Shown: positions 1-9,700 of the stretch, one piece after another | How positions within the stretch are numbered: the first letter of the stretch is position 1 | How the letters are laid out: every line of letters begins with the position of its first letter | DNA from: Streptomyces toxytricini | GTDB taxonomy: Bacteria > Actinomycetota > Actinomycetes > Streptomycetales > Streptomycetaceae | DNA: 38,406 nucleotides | Direction of reading: 5' to 3' | NCBI RefSeq assembly: GCF_014649915.1 | Contig: NZ_BMTY01000037.1 | Coordinates: 1-38,406, forward strand | Notes under the pieces: model-generated | What the model was told of the DNA's origin: nothing | The model's input: only the letters and a program-made list of their open reading frames with translations | Database searches by the model: none | Position numbers and translations under genes: made by a program

Positions 1-549
1 AGCAGCCGTCCTGGACACACACCAGCCAGCTACCACCACAGGCCAGCGCCACAACACGGCTCACCTATCCCAGCAGCGGTGCTTGTACCGACGGGCGGGT
101 GCGTTGCCGACCCTGGTCGATTCGGCTGCCCGCGGGAACGTCCTCCGGCGAATCAGCTGTCTGACAGCCTCCCACCGCGTCCACCAAGCCGGGGGGCGCA
201 GAGCGGGGCGGCGGCCCGCCCGTGAGGGTGCGCACGGACCGCCCGTGCGCAAGGGGCGGACAACCGGCAGCAGCGCCAGGTCCCGGGATGAGGAGAAACC
301 GCTGATCGTTCGGCAGATGACGGTTTCGTGCCGGGCACGACGGGGACACGCCCAGGAGGCCACCGGAGCGCCGAAGCTCCGCCTGGCGGACCGGTGGCAG
401 CCCAGCTCCACCGTCCATCTGATTCGGGTGAACGGCCCGCAGAGGCGCGCCGGACCGTGGATCTCGTCACCAGGGGGTTTCGGGGTCGCGGCCCTGTCGC
501 CTCCCTCACCGTCGTGCCGCGGTCGGGCCGCGGCATCGAGAGAAGCATC
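1..549. other. Leader region without a recognisable gene
   Basis: Open frames on both strands here have biased, repetitive Arg/Pro/Gly composition and match no family I recognise, so I treat them as GC-driven shadows. The last bases hold a purine-rich ribosome site (gagaga) before the ATG of the dehydrogenase. No clear promoter could be assigned. Confidence 0.5.
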
Positions 550-1725
550 ATGAAAGCAGCGGTATATGAAGGACCGCGAACGGTCGTGGTGAAGGACGTA
601 CCGGACGCGAAGATCGAACATCCCTGCGACATCATTGTCAAGATCACCGCCACCAACATCTGTGGTTCGGACCTGCACATGTACGAGGGCCGCACCTCGT
701 TCGAGTCCGGCCGCACCCTGGGACACGAGAACATGGGCCAGGTCGTGGAGGTCGGCTCGGCCGTCCGCAAGGTCCAGGTCGGCGAGTATGTCGTCCTGCC
801 CTTCAACATCGCCTGCGGCTTCTGCAAGCAGTGTGAGCAGGGCCTGACCAACTACTGCCTCACCATGCAGCCGGAACCCGCCCTCGCCGGGGCTGCCTAC
901 GGCTTCGCCGACATGGGCCCCTACCAGGGCGGCCAGGCAGAGCTGCTGCGCGTGCCCTACGGAGACTTCAACGCGCTGCGCCTGGGCGAGGACGCCGCCG
1001 AACGGCAAACGGACTACGTGATGCTCGCCGACATCTTCCCCACCGGCTATCACGCCACCGAGATGGCCCACGTCAAGCCAGGTGACCAGACAATCGTCTT
1101 CGGGGCCGGGCCTGTCGGGCTGATGGCGGCCTACTCCGCCGTGCTCAAAGGCGCCGGCCGCGTCTGGGTGGCCGACCACCAGCCCGACCGGCTGCTCAAG
1201 GCCGAGGAGATCGGGGCCATCCCGATCAACACCGCCGAACAGGACCCGGCGGAGGTCGTCAAGGAAGCCACCCTCGGTCTCGGCGCCGACAACGGGTGTG
1301 AGTGCGTTGGCTACCAGGCGCACGACCACCAGGGACGCGAGGACGCCAGCCTCACGCTCAACGGTCTGATCGACTCGGTCAGGTTCACCGGCGACATCGG
1401 CGTGGTAGGCGTCTTCCTGCCCCAGGACCCCGGCGGCCAGGAAGCCCAGGACGAACTGGAGGCCCAGGGCAAGATACCGATCGACTTCGGGACGATGTGG
1501 TTCAAGGGCCAACACATGGGGACCGGCCAGGCACCCGTAAAGAAGTACAACCGGGCCCTGCGGGATCTGATCGCCAGCGAAAAGGCGAAGCCCAGCTTCA
1601 TCGTCTCCCACGAGCTCGGCCTGGATCAGGCCCCCAGCGCCTACGAGCACTTCGACGCCCGTGACGAAGGCTGGACGAAAGTGGTGCTGCACCCCGACGG
1701 CCACGGCAACGGCCACAAGCCGTAA
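550..1725 (+). CDS. fdhA: Glutathione-independent formaldehyde dehydrogenase (zinc-dependent)
   Basis: A 391-residue medium-chain zinc dehydrogenase that would oxidise formaldehyde to formate with NAD+ in the cytoplasm without a glutathione adduct. Catalytic zinc ligands are visible as Cys38 (motif NICGSD) and His59-Glu60 (LGHEN). The structural zinc lobe is Cys89, Cys92, Cys95 and Cys103. The nucleotide-binding loop GAGPVG is at 185-190. The N-terminus KAAVYEGPR and the insert around residues 105-135 are typical of the glutathione-independent FdhA group, and the length matches that family. An upstream extension of the frame lacks coding character; the ATG at 550 follows gagaga and begins the conserved domain. 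The gene stands alone and is followed by a strong hairpin. It is one of the few clearly intact metabolic genes here. Exact aldehyde specificity is inferred. Confidence 0.93.
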   Translation: MKAAVYEGPRTVVVKDVPDAKIEHPCDIIVKITATNICGSDLHMYEGRTSFESGRTLGHENMGQVVEVGSAVRKVQVGEYVVLPFNIACGFCKQCEQGLTNYCLTMQPEPALAGAAYGFADMGPYQGGQAELLRVPYGDFNALRLGEDAAERQTDYVMLADIFPTGYHATEMAHVKPGDQTIVFGAGPVGLMAAYSAVLKGAGRVWVADHQPDRLLKAEEIGAIPINTAEQDPAEVVKEATLGLGADNGCECVGYQAHDHQGREDASLTLNGLIDSVRFTGDIGVVGVFLPQDPGGQEAQDELEAQGKIPIDFGTMWFKGQHMGTGQAPVKKYNRALRDLIASEKAKPSFIVSHELGLDQAPSAYEHFDARDEGWTKVVLHPDGHGNGHKP

Positions 1726-1776
1726 GAGAGCATGAGCATCAGCCGCTCCAGCCCCGGCCGGGCGGCGACGGGCCAG

Positions 1777-1800
1777 CGGCCCCGGCTTCGGCCGGGGCCG
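1777..1800 (+). terminator. Strong hairpin terminator after fdhA
   Basis: A perfect 10-bp stem (1777-1786 with 1791-1800) closes on a TTCG tetraloop, a hyperstable loop class, about 50 nt past the fdhA stop. There is no T-run, as is usual in Streptomyces terminators. Confidence 0.75.
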
Positions 1801-1871
1801 GACTGCCCACCGGTCTCCGCCACGGAGCTCCCGGGATGCCGGGCACCGGCACCCCTCGGAGGCAGCGGCGG

Positions 1872-3047
1872 TCACCCGGGCCGCTGCCCTAAAGAACGGC
1901 CCGGCCGTACTTCCCCCGAACACGCCTGCCCGACGGCACCGAGCACCGCACCGGGACCTGTACGCGAACATTGGCCCGCCGCGACCAGCCCACGCCCGCG
2001 CCGAGCGCGGCGTCGACTGGGCATGAGCGGTGAGCAGGGCCGTTCAGGCCGCCCGCGGATGCCGGGTAAGGAAGTCCGCTGGTAGCCGGTGCGGTCCTCG
2101 ACCGCGACCGGGAGGACGGTCACCGCCACGCCGATCGGAAGGACCTGGGCCGCCGACCGTTCTTCGGCGGCGGCGTGGACGGTGGTGGCGGGCAGGGACG
2201 GGAACAGCGCGAGGACGGCGGCCGCGGTGAGATTGGGGCGGACCAGCACCACGTCCAAGGCATCGCGGCTGCCCCACGCCGCAGGGAACCGCACCCCCTC
2301 GAAGGGATGCCCCGAGCCCGCTGGGGCGAGGTGTTCGGCGACCTGGCGGGACTGGTCGGGGCGCAGCGGGGCCGTGCGGGCGACCGCGCGCAGCCGGCCG
2401 CCGTCGTCGTAGCGGCCCAGGATGAGCAGTTGGGGGCGGGTCAGGGTGCCGGTGATGGCGCCGATGATCGCTTCGGTGGTGTCCCTGCGGCGGATCTTCG
2501 TCCAGCCGCGGTATCCGGGCAGGTAGCGGGTGGTCAGGCCCTTGGCCACGATGCCTTCCACCCCGGACACGTCCGTCCAGGAATCCAGCCACTCCCGGGC
2601 TGTGGCCAGGTCCGTCGTCATCGGGACGAGCGACGCCCAAGGCGCCGTCAGGGCGTGGTCGGCGAACAGGTTCTCCAGCAAGGCGCGGCGCTCGGCGTAG
2701 GGGCGCTGCAGCAGCCCCACCCCGTGCCGCTGCAGCACGTCGAACGCGGCGAAGTAGGCCGGCCACCGGGCCGCCAGAGCCGGAGCGCCGCGGGCCCGGG
2801 CGGCAGCCAGGCGATGCAACGCCTCGAACGACAGTCGGCCGGCTTCTATGTCCCACACGAGCAGTTCGCCATCGAGGACCAGGCCGTGCGGGAGCTGCTG
2901 CTCGGCGGCCGCCACCAGGTCCGGCCACCGGTCCTGAACCAGCACCCCCGCCGCGTCTGCACTCGCCCCCGCCCGCTGGGGGCGGCCGGGGTGAACAGCA
3001 GCGTCCGGTGCCCGTCGAGTTTCTGCTCGAACGCGACACCGCCGCGC
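1872..3047 (-). pseudogene. ATP-dependent DNA ligase, truncated and frameshifted
   Basis: Remnant of an LigD-type or LigC-type ATP-dependent DNA ligase, which seals nicks through a ligase-AMP intermediate. The adenylation motif FEQKLDGHR, with the nucleotidyl lysine codon at 3020-3022, lies in one frame. The continuation LVQDRWPDL, the metal-binding LDGELLVWD, GVEGIVAKG and WTKIRRRD all lie in another. The two frames meet near 2944-2952 at a C5 run, where one missing base would restore an uninterrupted family match. The N-terminus is lost: ligase similarity begins abruptly near 3045, where a pentapeptide-repeat gene on the other strand also begins abruptly. The usual C-terminal end is also unrecognisable after about position 2230, although the frame stays open to 1872. 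It is very unlikely to be functional. Confidence 0.85.
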
Positions 3048-3512
3048 CTGTCACACGCCAACCTCATTGACGCGGACCTGCCAGAGACAAATCTTTCCGG
3101 AGCCGACCTGGCGTCCGCCGATCTGACCGACGCGCTCCTGATGGAGGCGAACCTGCCGAAAGCAGACCTGAGCCGCTCGAAGCTGCGCGACGCGGACTTC
3201 ACCCGGGCGGACTTCGTCGACGTTTCCGTGTATGACGCGGACATGGCCGGCACGGACCTGAGCCACGCCAACGTTGACGGCACAGATCTGTTCTTCGCCA
3301 CGTTGACTTGCACGCGGCTCTTTGCCGTAGACCTGAAGTACACCTTCATCAACAAGGAGCAGTTGATGTCCTCCGGGATCAACGCAGACACCACCCTGCC
3401 AGCGGATCTGGCAGATGAGACTGAACTGCAGAAACAGGCGGAGCGAGGGGCCATGCCCAAGGGGTGCCCTGGTCGGGCCTCGGACCCACCCGTGAAAACC
3501 ATTGGATCGTAA
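3048..3512 (+). pseudogene. Pentapeptide-repeat protein, N-terminally truncated
   Basis: About 150 codons with tandem A(D/N)LXX pentapeptides (LSHANL, LSGADL, LASADL, LPKADL, FTRADF), which fold as a right-handed quadrilateral beta helix. The last repeats degrade near residue 100, and a short non-repeat tail follows before TAA at 3510. No start codon or ribosome site precedes the repeats. The frame runs upstream only as an antisense read through the ligase remnant, so the 5' end has been cut off at the 3045-3048 junction. Pentapeptide proteins can mimic DNA and protect gyrase, but nothing here shows that role. Confidence 0.7.
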
Positions 3513-3670
3513 GGGCCGTCCACGATGCGCTCCCCCGACAACTTCCCGATCCTCCACTGATGACGACCGCTCCCGACTGGTCGCTCGCGCTGCTCGGCGG
3601 GTTGCCGGGCAACTCAGATCGTCGCCCAGGCCCAAGCCGACTGGCCAGCCATTTCTGGAAGGACGAGGGC

Positions 3671-4026
3671 GTCACCACCATCGGGATCACGTCTGCGGCA
3701 GACCGCCGGCCAGGCGGCCTCGCCCCGGCGTCCGTGCAAGCCCTGGAAAACGCAGAAGCCCTCGCACAGCTGGCGAAGCGCGGCTGCCCCCGTTGGAGGG
3801 AGCACTCCTTCACAAGCTGGCACACGCCTACCTCCGCGAGGCCGGTAACGGGCCTGGACTCTACCGGCGCTTGGCGGATCTCTTCGAACGCCCGGAACCC
3901 ACCATCACCGACTGGATCAAGGCGGCCCGCGAACGCGGGTACCTCTCCCCCGCGATCCCGGGCCGCCGGCCCGGTCCCCTCTTCAGTAATCGCACGGAGG
4001 GAAGCTCGCCGTCTCCCCCGGCTTGA
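3671..4026 (+). pseudogene. HTH-domain protein, frameshifted
   Basis: Two frames read as one protein. The first covers ITSAADRRPGGLAP and a helix ending LAQLAKRG (to about 3785). The second continues LPPLEGALLHKLAHAYL, then LADLFERPEPTITDWIKAA and RERGYLSPAIPGRRPG to a TGA at 4024. The join lies at a C5 run near 3786-3790 and needs one base. The second half is a helix-turn-helix of the kind in which plasmid and integrative-element proteins test a helix against DNA and end in 'RERGYL'. A possible earlier start is the ATG at 3560. The specific regulator family is not recognised. Confidence 0.55.
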
Positions 4027-4257
4027 CCTCGTCCGCAAGGACCCGGCGCTGCAGCACTGCCAAGACCAGCTTGCCCGGGGTCGCCTACGGCTTGCCCACC
4101 TGCTGGCACGCGGGCTTGCCCAATCGTCAGAGGGCTTGCCCAGGGCGTAAGCCAGCGTGCCAGCCGCGGGCCTTCTCGGCCGTTTCGGCGGCCTCGGCCT
4201 TCACGCGGTCGCGCTCGCTGCGGCCGCGACCGTGCGCGTCCCCGGCGCAGCCACGGC

Positions 4258-4470
4258 CTACGGGAAGCGTGCCGCCGCCGCCAGGACGTCCTTCGCCTCC
4301 AGCGGCGCCACCGGGGCCGGGGCCGGGGCGGGCTCGTCCGCCGTCGTCTCTTCCGGGTCGGGGGAGGGCGGCTGCTGGACGTGCGCGCGGGGTACATCGC
4401 TGCCCGCTGGTGTGCGACGACGTTTTACGTCAGCGGCCACGAGCTCGTTGTAGAGCGCGGAGGCGGCCAC
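4258..4470 (-). CDS. Small hypothetical protein, possibly a remnant
   Basis: Seventy residues from a GTG at 4470 (ASALYNELVAADVKRRR) with a Pro/Ala/Asp/Glu-rich tail. The same frame stays open upstream to about 4557 and reads WGYVRTLALHENTV without any usable start, so the present gene may be the 3' part of a longer one. Family not recognised. Lysine and arginine cluster near residues 15-19, and the acidic, proline-rich C-terminus looks disordered. No partner gene is evident. The antisense frame looks less protein-like. Confidence 0.35.
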   Translation of the reverse strand: MAASALYNELVAADVKRRRTPAGSDVPRAHVQQPPSPDPEETTADEPAPAPAPVAPLEAKDVLAAAARFP

Positions 4471-4559
4471 GGTGTTCTCGTGCAGGGCCAGGGTACGGAC
4501 ATAGCCCCATCTCCCATTCCACGCGGTGCCCCTCCTCTGCCTGACAACAGCAGATGGTC

Positions 4560-4958
4560 ACGGAGCAACGGCCGGCGCGGCCCGCGCCTCGTGGTAGCGG
4601 AAGCGGGCGGCGACCAGAACCACCGGGCGGTCGCACCCGGTCGATACCGTCCTTGCCATACCAGATCACCGGACCTCGCCCTCGATCCGCTCCAGGCCGG
4701 GCGGCGGCCGTCGCCGGCTATGGTCGCGGGGAGGTGGTGGCGGTGCATCTGACCGGCCCGGATCGGGGAGCCTGATCTCCGCGAACACGAACAACCCGGG
4801 TGCGGGGAGGATTAAAACGACGACGCCACTAGAGCCCGGGCCAGCTCGCCGTAGGGCGGGGGGCCGCCGTCGGCTGCGGCGTCCGTCCGAGACGTTGGAT
4901 TTTGCGGCCACGCCTGAGTTCCCCATGCACCGGCTCCTGCACGAAACGCGGAGAGTTG
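4560..4958. other. Gene-poor stretch
   Basis: I see no frame with convincing protein character on either strand. The short frames here are Arg/Pro-rich shadows. The stretch may include the lost 5' part of the small minus-strand gene at 4258. Confidence 0.4.
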
Positions 4959-5402
4959 TCACGCGTCGTTCAGGTGCCACGAGGACCAGGGGCCGAAGCT
5001 CGTGCCTGCCACGATCCGCCACCGCACTTGGCTGCCCTTGTACCCCCACTTGTTGGTGCTGCTGTTCTCGTAGGAGTCCTTGTTGCAGACTCCCCACTGC
5101 CCGGTGTCCAGCTGGTAGGCGCTGCAAGTGCCCATGCGGTAGGTCTGCCACCGGCTGCCGTCCCACAGGGCGTTCTCCCACTGCACCTCGAGACTGGTCG
5201 CGGGAGCGTCCCAGTTCCGGACCCAGAACTGGTCACCGTACTTCCTGAAGCATCCGTTTCCGCTGGTGACGGACATGCATATGGCGTCCGAGGGGAGGGG
5301 TCCCGGTGTGGCGTAGTCGAGGGCTGCTGGGGCCGGGGATGCCCCGAGAGCCACGGGAAGCAGAACGGCTGCGGCAGTCAAGAGGGCGCGGGAAGTCCTC
5401 AT
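4959..5402 (-). CDS. Small secreted cysteine-containing protein
   Basis: A 147-residue exported protein. A signal peptide is clear: MRTSR, then a hydrophobic core (LLTAAAVLLPVALG) and a cleavage region near ASPAPAA, residues 24-30. The mature part has four cysteines (ICMS, GCFRK, TCSAY, VCNKD), enough for two disulfides, and is rich in Trp/Tyr/Asn with WDGSRWQTYRMG-like segments that suggest a beta-rich fold. The ATG at 5402 has a good ribosome site (ggag, 8 nt upstream); the longer upstream frame is compositional noise. No family is recognised. It stands alone. Single-gene secreted proteins like this are common in Streptomyces arms, where some are inhibitors or wall proteins, but no role is shown here. 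Confidence 0.8.
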   Translation of the reverse strand: MRTSRALLTAAAVLLPVALGASPAPAALDYATPGPLPSDAICMSVTSGNGCFRKYGDQFWVRNWDAPATSLEVQWENALWDGSRWQTYRMGTCSAYQLDTGQWGVCNKDSYENSSTNKWGYKGSQVRWRIVAGTSFGPWSSWHLNDA

Positions 5403-5821
5403 CGTGTCATCTCCATTGTCCGGGGGCGACCGACTATGCCAGGGCAGTGTGGGCGTCAGGCGCCGGGCTGTCGACGGCGAGGAGGCCTTTCCCGCCACCC
5501 GAGACCGGGACAGACGGTGTGGAATGGCCCGCGCGGGGACGGTGGTGTACCACGCCTGCCGGCCGGATCGAGGCAGTGTGGGCGGGCCACGCGGAGGCGA
5601 AGCAGACGCCGCGCACCAGGACAGCGTCCGCGCCGAAATTCCGCGGGTGGCGCGGCAGCAGGTCCCCGATCCGGAGCAAGCAGCCAGCCTGGCCCGTCTG
5701 CAGGGCCGCACGCGGCCCCCCGCCCCTCGACCTGACAGCCCTCGGCCGGCCGCCGGGCCCGCCTCGCCGCCGAGCCGGCCGACACGCAAACGGGCCGGAC
5801 GGACGCCGAACCGAGCCGAAC
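5403..5821. other. Gene-poor stretch upstream of the secreted protein
   Basis: Holds the upstream region of the minus-strand secreted-protein gene. Frames through it on both strands are compositional; no motif was recognised. Confidence 0.4.
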
Positions 5822-6076
5822 GACCAGCTGCTGCCCGGGATCAGGGAAGACTACGGTCCCGACACCGTCCCTTCCTCGCCCAGGGTCCTGGCCTTCTTTC
5901 TGGGCGCGCTCACGCTGATCTCGTCACTCGGAGGGACCGCGGTCCTCCTCTCGCGGGCGGGGAGCGGCCACTCCCGCAGCCTCGGCCTGTGGCTCTCGGC
6001 TGTGCGGCCGGGGCTGATCACGCTCGCGGTCACCGTCTTCATCGCGTACGGCATCAACACTGTCGAGTTCGCCTGA
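5822..6076 (+). pseudogene. Membrane-protein C-terminal fragment
   Basis: The last roughly 80 codons of a frame ending at TGA 6074-6076 read as real membrane protein. One hydrophobic helix is around LAFFLGALTLISSLGG; the second covers LITLAVTVFIAYGINTVEF. A short Ser/Gly loop joins them. No start codon or ribosome site lies nearby, and upstream the frame is Arg/Pro-rich noise. It is best read as a truncated gene or one with a lost start. Family not recognised. Confidence 0.4.
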
Positions 6077-6303
6077 CGCGGGCCCGGCCTGCGCCGCCGG
6101 TGCCTTTCTGGCGCCTGGCCGACCGGGGGTGGCGCAGGCTCGTGAAGACCAGCAGCGTGGCCTCGCCGACCCGAACACCACAGCGTGCCAGGGTTCCCGG
6201 AGCCGGGTGCGGCGGTCGGCGCCGCGGACTTCGGCTGGAGCAAGGCAGCGGGGTGCGGCAACTACCACGGCGGCGCACCAGGCGCGACAGAGTGGGCCCA
6301 TAA

Positions 6304-6341
6304 GGCCGGCGCGAGCAGTCCGGGTGTGGTGCGGGCCGGCC
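6304..6341 (-). terminator. Possible terminator of toxin cassette 1
   Basis: A 7-bp GC inverted repeat (6304-6310 with 6335-6341) with a 24-nt loop sits just past the immunity-gene stop. It is weak because the loop is long and there is no T-run. Confidence 0.3.
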
Positions 6342-6347
6342 TCTCCA

Positions 6348-6776
6348 TCAGAGGGCCAGGCTGACGACCCAGTAATCGTACTCCTCCGCGGTGATGCCGC
6401 AGATGTGGTCGCCTGACGCGGAGCGGGCGATGAACTCGATGCGTCCCTGGTCGTCGACGAGACGGGAGACATCGGCGTTGTCGGTGAGACGCACCCAAAC
6501 CCAGCCGACCCCCCAGCTTCCGGTCACCACCGCGGTGATGAGGAACAGCCCGTCGTCGCCGACGACACCAGCTCGGCGAGCATGCTGGAGCCAGAGGTCG
6601 TGGACTCCCCCGAGGTCTCCCTTCAAGGGAACCGTCGCACTGGGCTCCACGCTGAAGCCCGCCATGGCTCGCCAAGCGGCCTCAACCGAAGGGCCGGGGT
6701 CGTTTCCTTGCACCGTGTGCACCTCGAGACCGCTGGCGCGGATGAGGCCAAGGAGGTTGTCCTCGCTGGTGGGCAT
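6348..6776 (-). CDS. Putative immunity protein for the RHS toxin
   Basis: A 142-residue cytoplasmic protein of unknown family. Its position argues for immunity: its ATG (6776) lies one base after the TGA of the RHS toxin (6778-6780). Its ribosome site (gaggag, 7-8 nt upstream) is inside the last toxin codons, so the two are translationally coupled and the protector is made with the poison. Small size, no signal peptide and an acidic composition fit a protein that binds and blocks a toxin tip. Visible segments include a Trp-rich strand (GSWGVGWVWVRL) and ITAEEYDYWVVSL at the C-terminus. An in-frame upstream start would overlap the toxin and lacks a ribosome site. The function is inferred from context only. 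Confidence 0.72.
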   Translation of the reverse strand: MPTSEDNLLGLIRASGLEVHTVQGNDPGPSVEAAWRAMAGFSVEPSATVPLKGDLGGVHDLWLQHARRAGVVGDDGLFLITAVVTGSWGVGWVWVRLTDNADVSRLVDDQGRIEFIARSASGDHICGITAEEYDYWVVSLAL

Positions 6777-6777
6777 G

Positions 6778-9700
6778 TCATTTCTCCTCGTAAAAGAAGT
6801 GGTGGTCTCCACCGGGCTTGTCGATGGCCAGGTAGCGTTCCATGGTCTTGTAGCCGTCGGCCGTGTTGTCCCAGCCGAAGTTCACCCCGGAACGCATCCG
6901 ATCTTCGAGTGTCAATCCCTTTGGTCCTCCTGCGTGGAAGTGGGGCCCGGCGGGATCATGCGTGTGCTCTACAACGACCCGAGAGCCCTCCGGTGTCTCG
7001 AACTGCCGGAAGTTCCCCCAGTGACTCGGGTCCGAGGAGTAGACGTATCCGGGCATGTTCTTCATCGTCTTGTCGCCCATGACGATCCACTCGGCGTCAG
7101 GAGTGGTGCCGAAGGGGACTCCAGCGGCATCAAACGCAGCGCGCTCGGCCTCATCCCGCAACTTGAACGGATTGCTTTTCTCGCCCTTGGGCGGGCACGG
7201 AGTGAGGCCCAAGGGGTCGGACCAGGTATGCGGGTTGACGACGTACGCGGCCGGATTCGGGGCGGGCCCGAGACCGAGGGGGTCGACCGAGACGTAGCGA
7301 GCGGTCTCCGGGTCGTAGTAGCGGAAGCAGTTGTAGTGCAGGCCCGTTTCAGCGTCGAAGTACTGTCCGGGGAAGCGGAGAGGGGTGTAGGCCTGCGCGT
7401 CCGTGTTCCAGGTCGTGGTTCCCCACACCGTGCTGCGGGTGCGCCAGGCGACGGTGCCGGCCTCGTCGACGAGTTCGGTCGGGGTGCCGATCAGGTCCGT
7501 CACGATGGCGAAGAACCGACTGCCGATTGAGCCACCGTCGGCGTCAGTCAGCTTCTCCCTCTGGGCCAGGGGCCGGAGGCCGTCGTGGTCCCAGGTCAAG
7601 GTGACTGCGTGCGGCTGGTCCGCTGCAGTGGTCGTCTGCTCGCACAGGGTCATGCCGTCCCAGACGAAGGCCGTCTCCTCCGCGACGGTGACCCCGTCCG
7701 CGGCCATGCGTCGCTTGGCGCTGCGGCGGCCGAGTGCGTCGTAGGTGTAGCGCCACAAGGTCCCGTCCGGGGTGGTGACGGCCGTGAGGCGGTCCTCGGC
7801 GTCCCACTCGTAACGCCAGGTATCAGGCTTGCGAGAGAGCCGAGTGCGCTGCCGAAGGGTGATCCTGCCAGCCGCGTCGTACTCGTACCTGACCCGGCCT
7901 GCGCCGATGAGCCGCATTCCCTCGTATGTCCGCGGACCGGTCACGTCGGTGTTGCCAGGATGGCCGACAGGCCACGAGGCGTCCGTCTGGTTGCCGACGG
8001 CATCATAGGCGTAGCGCTCGCTCCAGCCGGCGGCAGCGCTGACCGCTGTGACCCTGCCAACGGGGTCCAGCTCGTACGTTCGCGCATCCTCGAGCTCGTC
8101 CTGCATGCCCACCAGGAAGCCGTCGGCTCGGTAGGTGTAGCCGCGCCGTCGGAGAAGACTGCCATCTGCGCCGGTCACCCGCTGGCTCACCAAGCGCCCG
8201 AGGGTGTCGCGCTCGAAGTCCAGCGTCAGTCCGCTGCTGGTGCGGCGACCCGTCTCGCGACCCATCGGATCGCGCTCGATGCCGATCCAAGTCCCGGGCA
8301 TGGTCAGGCCTGCCCGCCGGCCCGCTGCGTCGTAGGTCCACTCCGAGGTCACCCCGGACGGCGTCGTCCGCGAGACGACGCGGCTCAGCTCGTCATAGGT
8401 ACGCGACAAGGTCCGCCCGTCGGCAGTCTCATCACGTACGCGTCCGAATCGGTCGCGTATGTAGGTCACCGTGCCTGTCGGACCGGTGATCTCCGCAACA
8501 CAGTCCGAGTAGTCGTACTCATACCGGGTGACAGCGCCGCCCACATCCTTGAGGATGCGGTTGTCAAGGACGTCATACTCCACGTGCACCGCTTGGCCAG
8601 CGGCATTGACACGGGTGACCAGGCGTCCGGCCGCGTCGTGGACGTACCGTACGGTGCGACCGTCGAAGTCCGTCTCGGATTCCGGCCTGCCGGCGGCGTC
8701 GTAGACGTACCGCCAGCTACGGCCTTGCGGGTTGACCACCTCCGTGAGGCGCAGCCGGGCGTCATGGACGAAGGCATGGCGCGCACCGTCAGGGCCCGTA
8801 CGGGCTCTCACTACGTCGAAGTCGCCGTATTCGTAGGTCGTGATCCCGCCGATAGCATCGGTATGCCGGACGCAATTGCCCTCGCCGTCATAAGACCAGG
8901 ACTGGAATGTGCCGTCGGGTTCGACGCGCCGTGCGAGCCTGCCCTCCGGCGTCCACTCGAACGTGGTGGTGTTGCCGAGAGGGTCCATGACGCGGAGCGG
9001 TCGCCCGAATGCGTCCCGGTCGTACAGGGTGACCGCCCCGACTGGGTCTGTGATCTTGACCGGGAGACCGGCGCGGTCACAGCGGACCGTGGTGGTCGCG
9101 CCAAGCGGATCGGTGATGGAGGCGAGGCCTCCCGCGTCATCGTAGGTGTAGCGGGTCGTGCCCCCGGCGGGGTTGGTGCGGGACGCGCGGTTGCCACGTT
9201 CGTCGTAGGTGAACGTCCACGAGGTGCGGTCGGCGTGGGTGTCGCGTACTGGTCGGCCAGCCTCGTCATAGTCAATGCTCAGCTCCCGACCATCGGGGCG
9301 GACAACGCACACCAGCCTGCCTTCGCCGTCGCGGTGGAAGACGGTGGTGCGATCCAGCGGATCAGTGAGAGAGAGCAGTCGCCCTCGGGTGTCGAACTCG
9401 GACCTTGTCACTGCGCCGAGCGGGTCGATGCTCTGCACCACGCGGTAGGCCGCGTCGATCAGGTAGCGGCGTACTTCCCCGTCGGGAGTGGTCGTGGTGG
9501 TGGTGCGCATGCCGGTGTGCGGGTCGGGATCGCCGTAAGCGAAGACCAAAGCCATGTGCCCATTGGCGCCGCCTTGCGCGGTGCAGCGGTCGTGGTCGTC
9601 GTAGGCGTAGGCGTAGCGGCTGTCGTTGGTGTCGATCCAGGAGGTGATGCGGGCGCGGTCGTCGTAGGTGAAGCGGAGGGGCCTACCGGAGGAATTGGTG

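Noticed and set aside
61..1971. 636-codon open frame on the minus strand
   Set aside because: Antisense shadow of the formaldehyde dehydrogenase, extended into compositional sequence.
2175..3047. 5' part of the long plus-strand frame leading into the pentapeptide repeats
   Set aside because: It is antisense to the ligase motifs, and only the repeats after 3048 look like protein.
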